From: Membranipora membranacea
Taxonomy: Eukaryota; Bryozoa; Gymnolaemata; Cheilostomatida; Membraniporidae
DNA: 60,000 bases
Assembly (NCBI GenBank): GCA_914767715.1
Contig: OU612072.1
Span: 9,922,001-9,982,000 of the forward strand
Reading direction: 5' to 3'
Positions 1 to 12,962 of the stretch are shown here, one piece after another (within the stretch, counting starts at the first letter, position 1; every line of letters begins with the position of its first letter). The translations under genes were made by a program, and so were the position numbers. The notes under the pieces are model-generated. The model saw only the letters and a program-made list of their open reading frames with translations, ran no database searches and had not been told where the DNA came from.

Positions 1-1300
1 CCCGACTAAAATAGCCTCAGAGAAAGCAAACTGTACCATTAATATACGAGTTTTAGGTATGTGTTCTAACCTATGGCAATAAACAGATCCTCATATTTGA
101 CTTTTCAGAATTTTGAACAGTTGATATCTGGTTTTCAAAAGCGGTGTACTCATATTTAGCTTGTTTCAAGGTGGGTGCTACCATACTGTTACTTCAAGGA
201 CAACCAAAGCTAAATTGATATTTACGTTGTAGATGCTTTTGTTAAACGAAGACTGGTAATGGAATCCCATTACAATGTAAACTGTGATTCAGCTACTAGA
301 AGAGGATTGTTGGACTTTCAAGGACTGAGTCAGTTTGTTGATGTGACCTATCGACAACTTGATGATGTTTGTCTTCCAGGTTGGTCTTATCTTGACAATA
401 TCTGTTGCCTTGAGTTTCAATTTTTGCTCTTGCTCAGAAAAAAAAATAATTAAAGAGCCTTTCATTTCGAGACATGTGACTGACATTATAATAGAAAAAA
501 CTGATTGCAACATATTTCTGATGACAGATTGTTCCCGAGCCCAGATCGATGTTATGCTTACCTGTGAGGTGAATACCCTCACCGTAATCTGGCCTACTGA
601 CATTGTTTATGATGGGGGAGTGGTGACCATACCTGGAGACCTAGAAGAGAGACTGAATGACAAAATTGAGGCTAAAGGAGCAGCTTTCTACTTATACATT
701 CAAGGTCACACACCAGCGTAAGTAACTAAATGATTTTTGATGTGCTTTATCAATTTTGTTCAATCTTGCAAAGCAAAATACTAAACTAAGACAAATTTAA
801 CACTGAATCACGATCACGCATGCTCACTATCTGTACCGGTCAATATAAGTTGTGAACAGGTGATATTAGTAAGGAAGTTTGCCACCGCAAGTAAAACAAA
901 GAACATGACTGGACATTTTAGCAACACTGCTACTGATTAGCAGAGATTCTTAGCCTAGAATAAACCCAAGTGCATTGCATTAAGTTATTCCTTTTACTCT
1001 CATCAAAGATAACAGAGGAGGTTCATTTATTTGTCATCCATATTTTTCTTGATGTTGATCGCAAGTGATCGGGTCATTTTGCAAATTCAGAGGAAATTAT
1101 GGCCGAAATTATTAGCTTCAACCGATGACAGTTTCAGTCACTGGGTTTAACATGATTATATTATGCCTAATTTTAGGTTTGTGTATCCTAATAAAGAGGA
1201 GAACGGGGGGTATGTGATACCCTCTATCTACAGCTACTGTGAGCATGAGAGCTATGTTTATAACAAACAGAAGGATGCATGTGAGAAAAGCCTCTCTTAA
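1..1300 (+). CDS. NHL-family secreted protein, gene A, 3' part (exons 4-7)
   Basis: This is the 3' end of a gene whose first exons lie before the window. Coding exons are 1-56 (end of exon 4), 233-379 (exon 5), 528-717 (exon 6) and 1177-1300 (exon 7, TAA at 1298-1300). Exon lengths 147, 190 and 124 equal those of gene B at 41,388-42,518, and every junction has GT/AG with matching phase. The visible protein is the C-terminal region: exon 5 has NCDSATRRG and DVC, exon 6 starts DCSRAQ and contains LTCEVN, exon 7 has YCEHES and KDACEK. This region follows the beta-propeller in the full-length paralogues and carries paired cysteines, as expected for an extracellular protein. I see no disabling change in the visible part. 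I do not recognise the C-terminal domain, so the function is unknown. Confidence 0.8.
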
Positions 1301-2685
1301 TAGGTGGAATCTATCGATTCAGACTTCAAAGATTATTTATCGGAAATGCCTTATATCTATACTAATCTAGTTTCTTTTACTACAAACACTATTTTATTTC
1401 TAAAAGTATATGTGAATATTACCACAGCATGTTTATCAGAATACACTAAAATTTAATCGATTTAATTTATAATATTTTGCAATTATTTTGAGATCTATTT
1501 ATTTACTCAACAAAAACCTGAAAAAAAATTAGACACTTATATAACATATTTAACCAGATCCTTTGAAGATGGTTGGCAGATTGCCTGAGGAAATAAATGT
1601 GAGTATTACCACAGACTGTTTCTCATATGTACTAAGATGTTATCAATTTAATCTAAATCTTAACTAGTATTATTTAATCTACATGTTGTACCCATTGAAA
1701 TATACTTATTATTTACTCAACAAAAATTGAAAAATAGATAAATTATTCAACATTAATATGACATCTTTAACCAGATCCTGAAATGATTAACTGACAATAG
1801 AATTGATTTTATGAAGCAACATTTTAATTTCAGATCCAATTATTTGTTTGATTAACTTGAATAAGTTGTTGTGGAAGAAGCATCAGCTGATATCATTTCT
1901 TTGTTATTTATTATGATAATGTTGAATTATAACTACAAAACTTATTATATACTGATAATCTGCCCTAGCATGAAAATGCTGTGTTTTATTTTTTATATGA
2001 CTTTGTGAAGAGTTTTGATGGATAAAATATCATGATGATTGGGTTTTACTTCAGATCCAAAGTTCAACTTGTGAGAAGAGATGAATAAATATATAACACA
2101 GCAACCAGATGCAGTGATTTCTTGTAGTTTAAAGAGTTGAAAAGAGAGAAGCTTTCAAATTAGGATTTCCATTGTCATATTACTTGAGATGTGCGATTAT
2201 TTGTTATGGAGGCAATGCTTGATATAACGTGCTTAGTAGTTGTTAATTAGCTGCCTCTTTTGCTTGGTGTTATTCGAAGACATGAACCTGGGTATTCCGG
2301 TTTGGAATTATTACTTTGAATGGTCCCTCATCGATTTTGGTCAAGAAGCACTGGTTTATCTGAATGCGAATAGGGGCAATCATCAATATCAAGCCAGCAA
2401 ATTGACTCGAATGTCCTCATACCTTGAGGGCAGCAGATTTTGCTGATTCAAAATGTTACTCTTTACAACAAAACAATATGATTCTTCGTCAGTTACACTA
2501 TCATCATCAGTCGAGATATTGCTGTTGCGTATTTTTGCTGTAGTTTACAAGTTAGAGTTTTCCTGAAGTTTTTTCCAAATAAGTGAAGCAAAAAATCAAT
2601 CCAGGGCCGATCAAGTGATGTGCTTTTATTTAGATCATGTTGTTTTTAAATTTAGTCATTAGAGTTAAGCTGTAGCTGACCCGAT
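1301..2685 (+). other. 3' flank of NHL gene A, no coding sequence
   Basis: AT-rich DNA without a supported gene. It aligns by eye with the flanks after genes B (42,519-43,910) and C (25,176-27,000), so it belongs to the duplicated NHL unit. A segment beginning GTGAATATTACCACA (about 1412) is repeated at about 1599 as GTGAGTATTACCACAG. An AATAAA at 2084-2089 inside a conserved AATAAATATATAACACAGCA string could be a polyadenylation signal, but it lies about 780 bases after the stop codon. Confidence 0.5.
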
Positions 2686-2905
2686 TACCAGCTACCATGG
2701 TGCTGGATAGAATATTTCACATTGCCACTTCCTTGCGTACTTGACGCTAACAGCCGTTTCCTCGACACCTGCAAGGTCGAAAACTGCAAAACAAAATATC
2801 ATATTAGGAGGAACAATTTGGCTATGATCTGATATCACATGATTCCTATTCTGTGATATATTATACCTTAATGTGGTATCAGTAGAGAGAAACTTTAGAA
2901 GCTAC
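2686..2905 (+). repeat. Dispersed repeat R1, copy in block A
   Basis: Sequence with the core CGACACCTGCAAGGTCGAAA followed by a CTGCAAAACAAAATATCAT stretch. Related copies lie at 27,005-27,185 and 43,915-44,110 on the same strand and at 19,103-19,275 on the opposite strand. Each follows an NHL gene or NHL remnant, so R1 probably spread as part of the duplicated unit. No long frame or terminal inverted repeat is evident. Confidence 0.6.
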
Positions 2906-3762
2906 AGGTTGAAAAAAATATAAAATGTAACTAAGATTATATGCAACAAATTTCGGAAACGATGAAAACATTTGTAGCCGCCATCCTGAGGGTTTGCCTT
3001 CAGTGTTGGCTTTGCTTTTAGCTGTACATCTTTCATCAGACGTTGGGGGAAGTATTTCTCATATGATGTAGCGCTAGCAGAATTTCAGCATCAAAGTTGT
3101 ACCTGACCTGTTGCATACCCTTCCTGTATTGACTCTCGTATGATATCAATGTCAATCCACACAGTCTATTTGAGTGGGCAGGTTTAATTATATACAACCA
3201 GAAAGCAGCAGCAGTGGCATTTATTTGACCTAAACAGGCAAACGAGCTACTGAATGTCCGGAGTGAAACCAACTAGTGGATGTACAAAATACTTCTCCCC
3301 TACTCTTCAGGGTATCTGCTTTGATGAACTAAATTGGTGATAGTGAAATGATTTGACCTACAATCTCCTTGAAATCTAACCTGTGAGCTAATAGTCTTTG
3401 CCAACTTCGTTATCAGTCAATTTCTTCCTTGTAGGAATGCTGTGTTAAAGGAAACAAGCGTTATCAGTGTCTCAATCTGGAGCCTTTGATCTGTATGTCA
3501 TTGTACATAAATATTGATGGTTTTGCAGCTGGTATGCGAAATGGAAGTTAAATGAGGACAAGAATTTGGACCTTAATTTTTTTATTGAACAAGAATGGTT
3601 GAAATATTGCAAGTAACATTTTCAAAGGGTAGCGAGGAGCTCTTTTTTCTTATTTTAGGGTTGTGAAAACAAAGAGGAGATGGTTTGTGAGCCTATGGTG
3701 CAACAGAATGAGTTTGATTGACATCGACACTGTTGGATGATTGTTACAATCATAACTAGACA
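2906..3762. other. Non-coding stretch in block A, nothing recognised
   Basis: No open frame with recognisable similarity, RNA gene or element boundary seen. The same stretch recurs at about 44,111-45,032 in block B with scattered substitutions and small indels, so it is simply part of the duplicated block. Confidence 0.5.
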
Positions 3763-4680
3763 TCACTTGACCAAAGTGCAATCTGCAAAATTACCTAACC
3801 AAAATCCTAAAGAGTCGTGTGAAGTGACAATCAGGCAACGCAGTGGCAAGCTCAGCCTGGTCTTAGACCTGATCATGTTGTGATCTGTGCTGCGGTTGGC
3901 ACCTCTCATAGCTCTAGTATCACGGATGTCACACAAATCACGTTGGCGGGTGATAATGAAGTCAATCAGGTGCCAGTGTCTAGACCTCGGGTGCATCCAT
4001 GAGTTTTTATGGCTAGCTTTGTGCTTAAAACCCGTATTTGTTATCACCTGCTGATGTTCAGTAAACAGATAGACAGTAAAAGCTCATCATTGGAGTTTGA
4101 TCGTCCAGTCCCGAACTTTTACAAAACACAATTCCAGATCTCATCATCTTGGCCAACTCTAGCATTCAAGTCACCTAGGAGCATGATTTTATATTCTTTA
4201 GGTAATATCTTCAAGGTGGAATCCAGCGGCTGATAAAACTGTGCGATGGTCTCTGGGCTATTCGTCAATGTCAGTACATACACTGCGATGATAGTACAAT
4301 ATCTGTTCTTGTTTAGAGGGAGTCTAAGGGTGATCATTCTATCATTTACAGGCTCGGGGTCTTCATTCATATTGGCGAAGGCTCCTCCTGATTCATTCTT
4401 CATTCCTGAGGTCTTACCAATCCACTAGTTTGAGTAGCCTGCTTCTTCCCTAATGCTACCAGTATCACCAAAAAAAAGCTTACTTAGCGCTCCAACATCA
4501 ATTCTATAATTCTATAGCTCTCGTACAATGATGACACTCCGCCTTTCTGGTCTTTCTGCTCTATCACAACCAAGCATTGTTCTAATGTTCCACAAAGTAA
4601 AATTTAGATCAGAAGTTGTTTGGACCTTTTTATCCTGGGCGACGTCCTGCCAGTATGTATTTCTTTTCTTGTGAGACTTC
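3763..4680 (-). mobile_element. LINE fragment: APE-type endonuclease, copy A
   Basis: The minus strand reads as pieces of the apurinic-like endonuclease domain of a non-LTR retrotransposon, of the kind often annotated craniofacial development protein 2-like. Diagnostic blocks are LLGDLNARVGQD, SWMHPRSRHWHLIDFIITR and DIRDTRAMRGANRSTDHN, plus NDRMITLRLPLNKNRYCTII upstream. The LGDxNARxG and STDH motifs belong to the catalytic core of this family. The frame is broken near 4,050-4,120 and in the N-terminal third, and no reverse transcriptase follows, so this is a dead 5' fragment. The same fragment sits at 45,033-45,955, so it was present before the block duplicated. Confidence 0.8.
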
Positions 4681-7600
4681 ATGATCTGAATCTTAATATA
4701 GCTTGCAAAGGATTTGTAAGGCTATTCTGAGTTTTGCAGGTTGTCTGAGCATCCCTCTTCACAGGTTGCAGAAATTCTGTACTGGCAAGGTGAGACCGAC
4801 ACGAGTGCAGATCCTCAGCTGTCACAGTGACTGACCAGATGTGCTTTAGGTTCACATCCACATTGTCCTTCCAGGGTGTCACGTCACTGGCTTATTTTCA
4901 AGGTTTGTCCTCCTATAAATTCCCACATGATTAGCCTGGTGTCCAGTTTCCAGTGGTGCCCGCAAGGAGGGACATATGGAGACTTGGTATGTAGAGTCTG
5001 TATTTTACATCCTCAACACACCCTTGGTGGCAGCTACTGGTTTCTTTTGTCATCATTCGCTCCATCAACACCACCACCACCACCACAGCCACCACTACCA
5101 CCACCAACACCACCACCACCACCACCAAAGATAGCTTACATAAAAACTTATGTATAATCAGAACAAATAATCTGAGGGCAAGACTGCAGTATTGACGCAC
5201 CATTATCTGTCTGTATCAGCTAGTATTCGCCAATTAATCATGGCCATTCACCTAACATCGGCTCTTCTACGATTCATTTTGTTACGCATTAGCTTCAATT
5301 TTCCTATTTAATGGGTTTCTCAAGCGTGGGTAGTGACACTATATCATGCCTGCCGTTGTAATTTTTGAGGAGGGAGAGGGAGATAAAGCTACTGATTTTG
5401 GCTTTACTTGAACCCACATAAGATATCCTGTGTATATGGTCATACGGCGTCAAATAGACCTTGCCAGTGCCAAATCAGTTAAAAATTGTAAAATTGAACT
5501 CATCTTATATGATAACAGAATTTCCTTACCCACCACATTGCACCTATCTCCCCTGCTACAGAATGGATGCTGTTGACAGAGATTTTGTCGGCAGCATTGT
5601 GCAATCAAAGATAGATGATGGATTATCCAAGATAAAAGTTCTGGTAATTTGTGACAAGGAATATGATGCTGGTCGGATTCTACTATGGAGGACAATTTAA
5701 GTTGGCCTAACATCACCTTCGAGCATTTGCTATAACTACAGGTTCAAAGCTCACATTTTAAGAAAACAGGTAGGCTCTAACTGTATTTGATACAATTAGG
5801 AAATTGATTTTACATTGCTTGGAGGCCTGCACAATGACATCTGGCTCTCTCGTGACTTGATTAACCCTTAGTACTAGCAGGGCAGAAGATTATAATTGCT
5901 CTGTTTGAAAGACGAGAAAAGGAATCAGGAAAGGCCTAGACCCAGATTTGGAGATGTTGCCAAGAGAAACATGAAATGGAGAAAGATCAAACTTGAGTTC
6001 TTGGCAAACCATTGCTAAAAACCGAGTTGCGTTGAGGCCTGCAACAAAATAAAAGCCCAAACCATAGAAAAGTTATAGTCACATCGACTGACTTCAAGAG
6101 AGAGATAACCATGTTGTGTATGTGTAGCGAAAAAGAAGAGTTTTCCTCCTAATATCAATTTCTTGACTTTCAATCTTCTGATAAAACTATTAGGTTTGAA
6201 ATATTAGTTAGAAATATTATAGTACAAACATTGCTTCTCAAAATATCAGAGATTTCAGTTCCCTTTGAATCTGAGACCTTGTTTTGCATTTTCTAACCTT
6301 GTGAATCACATCTATGGTTGAACAACTAAAAAACAAAATATCATGTTGACAGCACACCGACCCTTGCTCTGCTTGTACCGCTAACAGACCTTGATCAACA
6401 TAAGTTGATGTCAGATTTAGCCTGAATCATAAACATCCAAAAAACAACCTTGTCTGCCTGGATCACAATGTTCAGCTATTTCACCAAGTTATCATCTTTG
6501 AGCATACAGATAGTTTACTGATACTGAGGTCAAGAGGATATTAAAAAGCCATTATTCATTTCCTAGTTTCTGGGTAACAGCATTCATCGACTGCCATTTC
6601 AAAATTAACTCTGCATGACTGCTCGAATTTTTGTGTGCTGCTTGATCAACGAGGAAACCAGACCCTCCCATTTCTGAATACTTACTCGGTCCTCTTCCGA
6701 TCATTTCTGGTATCTGACCAATTTTTTGGTTGCGACATGTGGAGAATAATCTTTGAAAGCAAGAACAAGGCTTCAGATAATCAACTTGCTATCAAACAAA
6801 TGTAGGCTAATCTTTAAAATCAGGAATATTGACAATGAGACTTTGTGTAAAGAGTTGTCCGCTCACGATTTTTGTAAGCACAGAAAACGAGTATTGTAAC
6901 ATGATAAGCTGACAAAATCCTTATGTTCAACTTCACTGTATCCCACCGTACCTTACATTATCTTTCAAATTGGAATTAGTACAGTCAATATGCGGTGATG
7001 ATGAAGACAACATATTGAGGTATATAATTAGCTTGCTCGCCAATTGCACGATGTAAGAAAATTACTATTTATCAGTGTTGTCTTTGGCAATACGAATCTG
7101 CTCTTTGGGAACTTCACTGTTCACACATACTCTACACGCACATAAAAGGCAACATCTGGTTAGATCAGGATATGTCCAATTCCAGTCAAGGTTTTGGTAG
7201 ACTTAGAGACACCTCAAGGTGTTATGTGAAAAAAGGTATCTGTTTTTTGCCAATCAACCGAGGATGAGCAGCCAATCAATTCAGCTTGATTATTTATCTG
7301 TGCTGTTTGGACTCAATTAATCTAAACTTAATTCAGTCCCTAGACTAAGACCCTGAAAGGTCTGAGATCAAAAGAAGTGATTGAGACATCTTGGTGGCAC
7401 TGTTGCTGCAGAGCAGAAAGACTTCTATCACTGAGTTGAACTGGAAAACTTAGCTGTTTTTCTTCATGGCCTTATTAGCAGTTACATATATCGAGAATTA
7501 TGGAATGATCAACATGACTGGAGACCAGAATATTGCCCGATCATCCATTTCGATGTTTGAAAGACTCATAATTTCAATAAATGATGAATGAAGCGAGAAT

Positions 7601-8056
7601 CAAATTCTCAGAGATAGTCGCAACTAACAATCCTCAATAACAAAGATTTGTAAGTCACAACTCCTTGACCTTTTCAAAGAAGAAACAGAGCAAATTTGTT
7701 TATGTTCAGTATTTGAATTTCATATTGTCATAAGTTTCCATAATCATATCTCTCAGTTAAAAATTAACACAAATATTGAAAAGAAAGTTGCCAATGTAAA
7801 AGCGTCCTATATAAATCTGTATGGACCTAATATGTAAAAATAAATAGCATTGTATGCGCAAAGTTTCCTTCTAAAATATATAATTCTTTTGCTGACCATC
7901 AGTGGTACAATGCAGTGAATGTCAATTGATGAGCATGAAGTAATTTAAAATTATTATATGATAGTGATATACTAGATTTGATCGAATACCAGGTAGCCAA
8001 GAAAAAGAAGCTTATACATTAATGGAGGAGATGGCCTACCAAACCGTGTTTCAATT
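4681..8056. other. Long intergenic stretch of block A
   Basis: About 3.4 kb without a gene I can support. It holds an (ACC)n-type trinucleotide tract near 5067-5137. Frames here are short and lack recognisable domains. An 80-codon frame at 5461-5700 is not conserved as an open frame in block B. The stretch is duplicated at about 45,956-49,633, where block B carries an extra MITE-like insertion at 48,500-48,744. Confidence 0.5.
5067..5137 (+). repeat. (ACC)n microsatellite
   Basis: Imperfect run of CCA/ACC triplets. The block B counterpart (about 46,318-46,393) has a different pattern of interruptions (AACACC, GACACC), consistent with ordinary microsatellite divergence after duplication. Frames reading through it as poly-proline or poly-valine have no support. 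Confidence 0.8.
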
Positions 8057-10527
8057 TTAAACTTTACTCGTTTTTGTGTCATAGTATGAATCCTGCTTCA
8101 ATGACTCTTTTAGTTCTAGTACTGATGTATTTGTCGGTTTGGTGAACGCCTGGCTAAAAGATGATATCTTTGAGAATGTTGAGCTCTTTTTCAGGTCTTT
8201 CAGTCTTCAAAAGAAAATAAACATAGTGAGGCAAACCAAAACAGATAATACCTAGCATATATGAGAACATTCGGTTACCTGAACAACATTGGATATAATC
8301 TATATATATATACATATATCCGGAGCGCTGGATTTTACTAGGATTGGGGTATACTAATACAGATCCCCACCCCATTCAAATTTTGTTATATATGTGGTGT
8401 ACAAGTGATAACTGTGCTAGCAGATGAGCAGGACGGAACAGTTATAGCTTAGTTACATATTCCTAACACCAATGCTGGAACTTCTGATTAATGAATCAGC
8501 AGAATACAGTATTTTCTTCATGTTCTCTTTACCTGTGGCTATCTTTCCGAAGAAAATAAACAAAACTAAGAGTAAGATTAAACTAAGGCTTGCACAAATC
8601 CCGCAAATTTCTATTTTATACCATTAAGTATGGCCACCAGAGGACGCTTTGGGGTGCAACTATCAAACTACTTGAAAGCTCACCTGGTTGGACTCGAACC
8701 AAACCGGAATAGCAAGCAACCACCCCCAATTCGCTACAAAGAGTTTTGAGCTCGCATCCCACAAGCTCATGATTTCATCGCATCAACACAAAAAGTCAGC
8801 AATTTAACAATACAGTATATGTTTTTACCTGTCAAGGATGTTTGTAGATACAGGATGGCTGATGATTGTGTCTACTGAACTGATGATAAGCTTGTTTGTT
8901 GAATGGGAGGGTAGTGATTTGGAACGAGGCAGTGATTTACACTTCCGCCTTCTCCTACTTTCACTGTCATCTGGATCACAGGCTAGAAGCAAATGTATAT
9001 CAATGATGAGATCTGATCAAAGCATTTGCAACCTAAGAACTCAATTTTTTCTACAAGTTTGCTACTACAGGTGATACCTGATGGACAACTCAAAATAAAT
9101 GACCCCTTATATGTCATATTGGTCCTTTTAGAGATGACAAGTTGTATTAAACATCATCACTCTTCAATGTATTCCTCTGATTCATATTTCGGTCAACTTA
9201 TCGTTTTAGGAATAGTGACAGTTTATACTCAATTCACAACATTTGGAAGGGGATTATCAATTTCCTCCGACATCTTCACAAGAGCGATTAATTTGTTGAC
9301 ATTGTTAAATATCATTGTGAATTCACGGCTACGCTTATAATTGAGGTTATCATAACTCCTTTCAGTTGCCATTTTGTGAATTGCCTACCTGGCGCTTTGT
9401 TGACAGTGTCTGTATCACAGCTGTGGTGTCGGGTGTTTTTCCCTCTCCTTTGCCTCTCCCTTGAAGGACTAAGTGTTCGAGTTCTGATCACGGGTGACAT
9501 TTTACGTCGATTGTTATTGAATTCAGGGGAGGTTATTCCGCTTTCTTCTCCTTCACTTTAGATGGCGCTATCTCTCATTTCATCATCAGAGTTGAGTGAT
9601 TCTAAAGCCTCCAAAGTTTGTCGCTCATACAAGTCATTACACTCTGAGCCAGAGTCAAAGTCACACTGTTGAACTCCTGAATCTGCCTTACTGCCCGAGT
9701 CTACAAAAAGAATTATACCACTGTTAAATATTTTTATTGCTAAACCAATATCAAAACATAGAAAGATATGGATGGGCTGTCACCATAGACTTAATATATT
9801 AGACTTAGTATATTAGGTCTATGGTTGTCACAAAGGGTAGTTCTAGATCTCTATTGTCTGAATGATTGTTCAACTGATCACAAACTCTGTTTGCTCAAAT
9901 AATCTCCACTGATTGGTTGAAGACATGGTTCCAACTGTAGGGAATGTATGAGAGTTCTTACCATTTTCATCGTCACTGTCTAACATGACCTTGAACTTTC
10001 TTATTCTTGAGCTGCTTGTCCTCCTGAGCCTGATTGAGTTCACACGTTTCGTCTGCTGGTTGGTAGAGCTGACCACAGTAGTCTCCGATAAGTTTGTAGC
10101 AGAAGGAATTTCCTCCTCTTGGCATACCGAATCTGACGATAGCTGAAATGGAAACAAATATGAGTAAATCGATAATTCAGAACAAAATGATAATAATTAT
10201 TGTTGGTGATTGGGTTCAGTGTCGACCGTGTTTAAATTATCTAGTTGGCTGCTTGATACTAAAATAAATTATCAGCGTAAATTGTTGGAAAATAAATATT
10301 GGCAACCACTTTTGGCAAAACAAAGTAGAAACATCTGAAAGAAGATGAATTGTACACTCACCCTCTCCCGCATAGCTTTCAATCTCTTGTAGGCATCATC
10401 TTTAGTGCTTTTGATTCGAGTGCTGTAATTTCTGGCCATTTTGTAAACCTTACTGTTGCGATTGACAGAGTAGCTATTGCCTGTTGACAGCTTTCTTGCA
10501 CTATTCTCTTCACTCAACTCGGAGGAT
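8057..10527 (-). pseudogene. RhoGEF copy A: downstream tail exons, now stranded
   Basis: Five exons, 10362-10527, 9962-10142, 9389-9700, 8829-8982 and a terminal 8057-8204 ending in TAA, keep mutually compatible phases and splice sites. The first encodes a basic helix-like segment (KMARNYSTRIKSTKDDAYKR). The last contains KDLKKSSTFSKISSFSQAF and ends SKV in both copies. The in-frame TAA at 9558-9560 is a copy-A lesion because copy B reads TAC there. Copy B instead has TGA at 51,078-51,080 where copy A reads CGA. Confidence 0.65.
9783..9824. repeat. Short hairpin in RhoGEF intron
   Basis: CCATAGACTTAATATAT is followed after a few bases by its near reverse complement ending GTATATTAGGTCTATGG, with two mismatches. 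The same structure is at 51,354-51,395 in block B. It may be a very short foldback element, and no function is implied. Confidence 0.6.
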
Positions 10528-10659
10528 CTTGAAATTGAGAATCAAGAATTAAGAAAAAAAACATAAAACTTTATACCAAATGAGTTGCATGCGCTATCCT
10601 TGCCAAAAAGATGAGTTTTTCAGCTTCAAAGGTTTGGAGATTAATGTGTTGTCATTTAT

Positions 10660-11690
10660 CTAGTTTTTGAGGTCTGGGCACGCAACTGTGTGAGTCTGTT
10701 GAATGACAGGCTCACTACGTCGCGAAGGCCTCTCCTTTGATGGATCTTTCACGTTGTTGATCTGCCCAGTTTCCATGTACTTCTCAAGAGCCACCCAAAA
10801 GTCTGACGCTGGCTTACTCAGCTTAAGATCACTAGGAAGGCTCTGTCTATGGGCAGCTCTATCTGAATTTAGTTCCTTTGAAAGCTCATCTAAACTAGTG
10901 AGTGTGTCATCTACTACTGACAAAGTCTTAGTGAGTCTATTCCTTAGAAGAAACTCAGGGAGGGGAGGCAACTCTTGTGGAGGGTTTTGCACAATGTCAC
11001 GAGGATGATTGTCATCACTTGCATTATTAGCTGCAGGAGCGTAATTTTTATTTGAAGCTTCAGTCAATGTAGTATCTTCAGCAGATTGGTTTTTGCTTTG
11101 AGGTGAATCTGCATTAACAGCTATACTAACACCAAACTTGACTTTTGTATATTCGTCCGCTTCTATGTCAGCTAGATTGTCAGAGGAGTATCCTTGCTTG
11201 CTTTGGGGGCTTCTCTCACGAGATTCTGGACCAATATCAGGAGGACTGTGCACAGAGTTATCATCCCTTTCCAACACTGGTTGGGGTAATGAAGGTATTT
11301 CTACCAGATCACTTGAGTTGGGCTTCTGTTCTGAAGCTGTTACCGTGTTGCGTTCAGGCTCCAGATGATCGAAGGCATTGCATGCATTGTAAACTGGTAG
11401 ATCAGATTCATCATGGCTTGACGGGGAAGCACAATGATGTACCGGAGTATCACCAGTAAGAATCACCTCAGCATGTGACAAGCGTCTTCCCACAATGCTC
11501 TGCGTGGTGAGAAAGTCATTACGCTCTACATCAATGGTCGCTGAGTCAGTTGCAGAGTCCTTGAAAAGTCGCACGGGGCTCTTCTTGAGCAAATCTGACA
11601 GTTTGCTTGATGTCATTTCCTTGAGCTGTGAGAGTTTATGTATTAGTGCAGAGGTTTCAGTACGATTCTTCCGATGGGGTTCACAAAATT
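10660..11690 (-). CDS. RhoGEF copy A: largest tail exon with aberrant stop
   Basis: Open for about 340 codons after acceptor TTTCAG, beginning EFCEPHRKNRTETSALIHKL. The sequence is hydrophilic, with LKEMTSSKLSDLLKKSPVRL near the start and a proline patch QNPPQELPPLPEFLLRN that could be an SH3 ligand. It ends CPDLKN and a stop. In copy B the same place reads CPDLEP with a donor GCC|GTAAGT, and an extra stretch of about 250 bp follows. The simplest reading is that copy A lost that segment and its donor, so the downstream exons 10,527-8,057 are cut off. Confidence 0.75.
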
Positions 11691-12033
11691 CTGAAACGAC
11701 AATATGACACTGTGCATAAATTTTGTATATCATCAAGGTTGTTTTCACAACCCCTTTGTTATAAGTGTCATGAGACAATTTTGATGGAGACAAAACGGGT
11801 ACCTCTACACTCATGAAGTAAACTATGAAGGCAAATAACTTTTGGACAATGTTACTTAGCTTTTTGGGGACTATTTGGTTTCATAAACATTCACGAGCAA
11901 CAAGGGAGGATGGGCAAAACTTTTTGATGGAGGACATGGAATTTCTTATAATTATTGATACATTCTGATCGCTACCTGGCATCAAAATTACTGCAGAACC
12001 TAGTTCACTTAAACATAATAAATTGAGACTCAC

Positions 12034-12861
12034 CATTTGTGTGCAATGGGCTTGAAGGCTGAGATAAATTGACTTTGACAACGGGATTCTGGCTTGTCTG
12101 GTAATGTGATTTTCTTCGATTTCTAGGCGGAGAGGGTTTACCACAGTCAAGCAATGTATCAGCTGAATGCCTTCTAGTTGGGGTCGGGAGGACTAGGCAG
12201 TCAATTTGTGCTTCTGAATAACTGTCTTTTCGCCTCAGCCTTGGAGCAGCACTACTGTACCTTCGAGCCTGTGAAATATAGAGAATGAAAGGAATGATAC
12301 AAGGAGCTGAGTTTCTTCAATGAAGTATGACAGATTTTATCATGTCTTGGTCATGATGGGTTCTGGTGTAGCCAAAATGTTGGCTCTGATTGGATGATTG
12401 GAGGGAAACCAACCAAACAGCCAATAAGATCAGAGCCATCTGATCGGCTAGTTATAGTGCGCCACAAATAAGAATTGATGTGTAGTACTAGTTAACAACT
12501 AGAAAGTCAAGACAATGGCCTGACTTTACTAAGATGTGTCGGTTGATGTGTATCATATGATTGCAGTGGAATATGTGCCACTATGTGGTAGCTACTCTAA
12601 TATGAAAATATTTACCGCATTGCAAACTTCCGGACACCACACAGTGTTATTCCAGCCCCGCCCACTGTCAAGTATATGATGAAGCTGTCTAGCTCTCGCT
12701 GATAGCTCATCATGTGATTTCTCCTCTACAGGAGATGTGTTGGTGTGTTTGAAGAGATCAGGCATACTGCAGTGTCTTCTCTGCAGGGACGGCGAGGCGG
12801 ATGGTGAATCTAATGCAGGATACAGATCTCTGGTGGAGTGACCTAACGCTGCAGAAAGTGG
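12034..12861 (-). CDS. RhoGEF copy A: two tail exons
   Basis: Exon 12616-12861 (82 codons, phase 0) contains RRHCSMPDLFKHTNTSPVEE and ARQLHHILDSGRGW. Exon 12034-12268 (78 codons plus one base) is basic and Ser-rich, beginning ARRYSSAAPRLRRKDSYSEA. Both are flanked by good splice sites (TTTTTACAG, GTAAATA; TTTCACAG, GTGAGTC). The HCSMPDLF string resembles the RxxSxPxL-type phospho-sites common in PLEKHG tails, which is inference. Copy B has a one-base insertion in the first exon and two CGA-to-TGA stops in the second. Confidence 0.7.
12369..12450. repeat. Foldback element F1, intronic copy in block A
   Basis: 82-bp element with imperfect terminal inverted repeats. The left end is TAGCCAAAATGTTGGCTCTG and the right end reads inward TAGCCGATCAGATGGCTCTG. 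The block B copy is at 54,178-54,259 with the same length. A relative with similar ends is at 14,615-14,679. It looks like a tiny non-autonomous transposon family. Confidence 0.6.
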
Positions 12862-12962
12862 CTGTAAAAATGCAGGAAATAAATGAGTAGCCAAACACAA
12901 GATGTTGTACCTCGTGTTCCCCAATAACAGATATGGTATTCATAAGACCCAACTTTGATCCA

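Noticed and set aside
259-721. Frames on both strands crossing NHL exons 5 and 6
   Set aside because: These read through introns or are antisense to well-supported exons; the splice model explains the region.
4876-5203. Proline-rich (+) and valine-rich (-) small proteins
   Set aside because: Translations of an (ACC)n microsatellite whose length and frame differ in block B.
5461-5700. Possible small gene with an acidic, hydrophilic product
   Set aside because: The counterpart in block B has a frame-breaking deletion, there is no recognisable domain, and no splice partner was found.
8640-8780. tRNA-like T arm (GGTTCGAGTCCAACC on the minus strand) near 8,690
   Set aside because: A B-box-like string is present, but no acceptor, D or anticodon stem could be fitted in either block.
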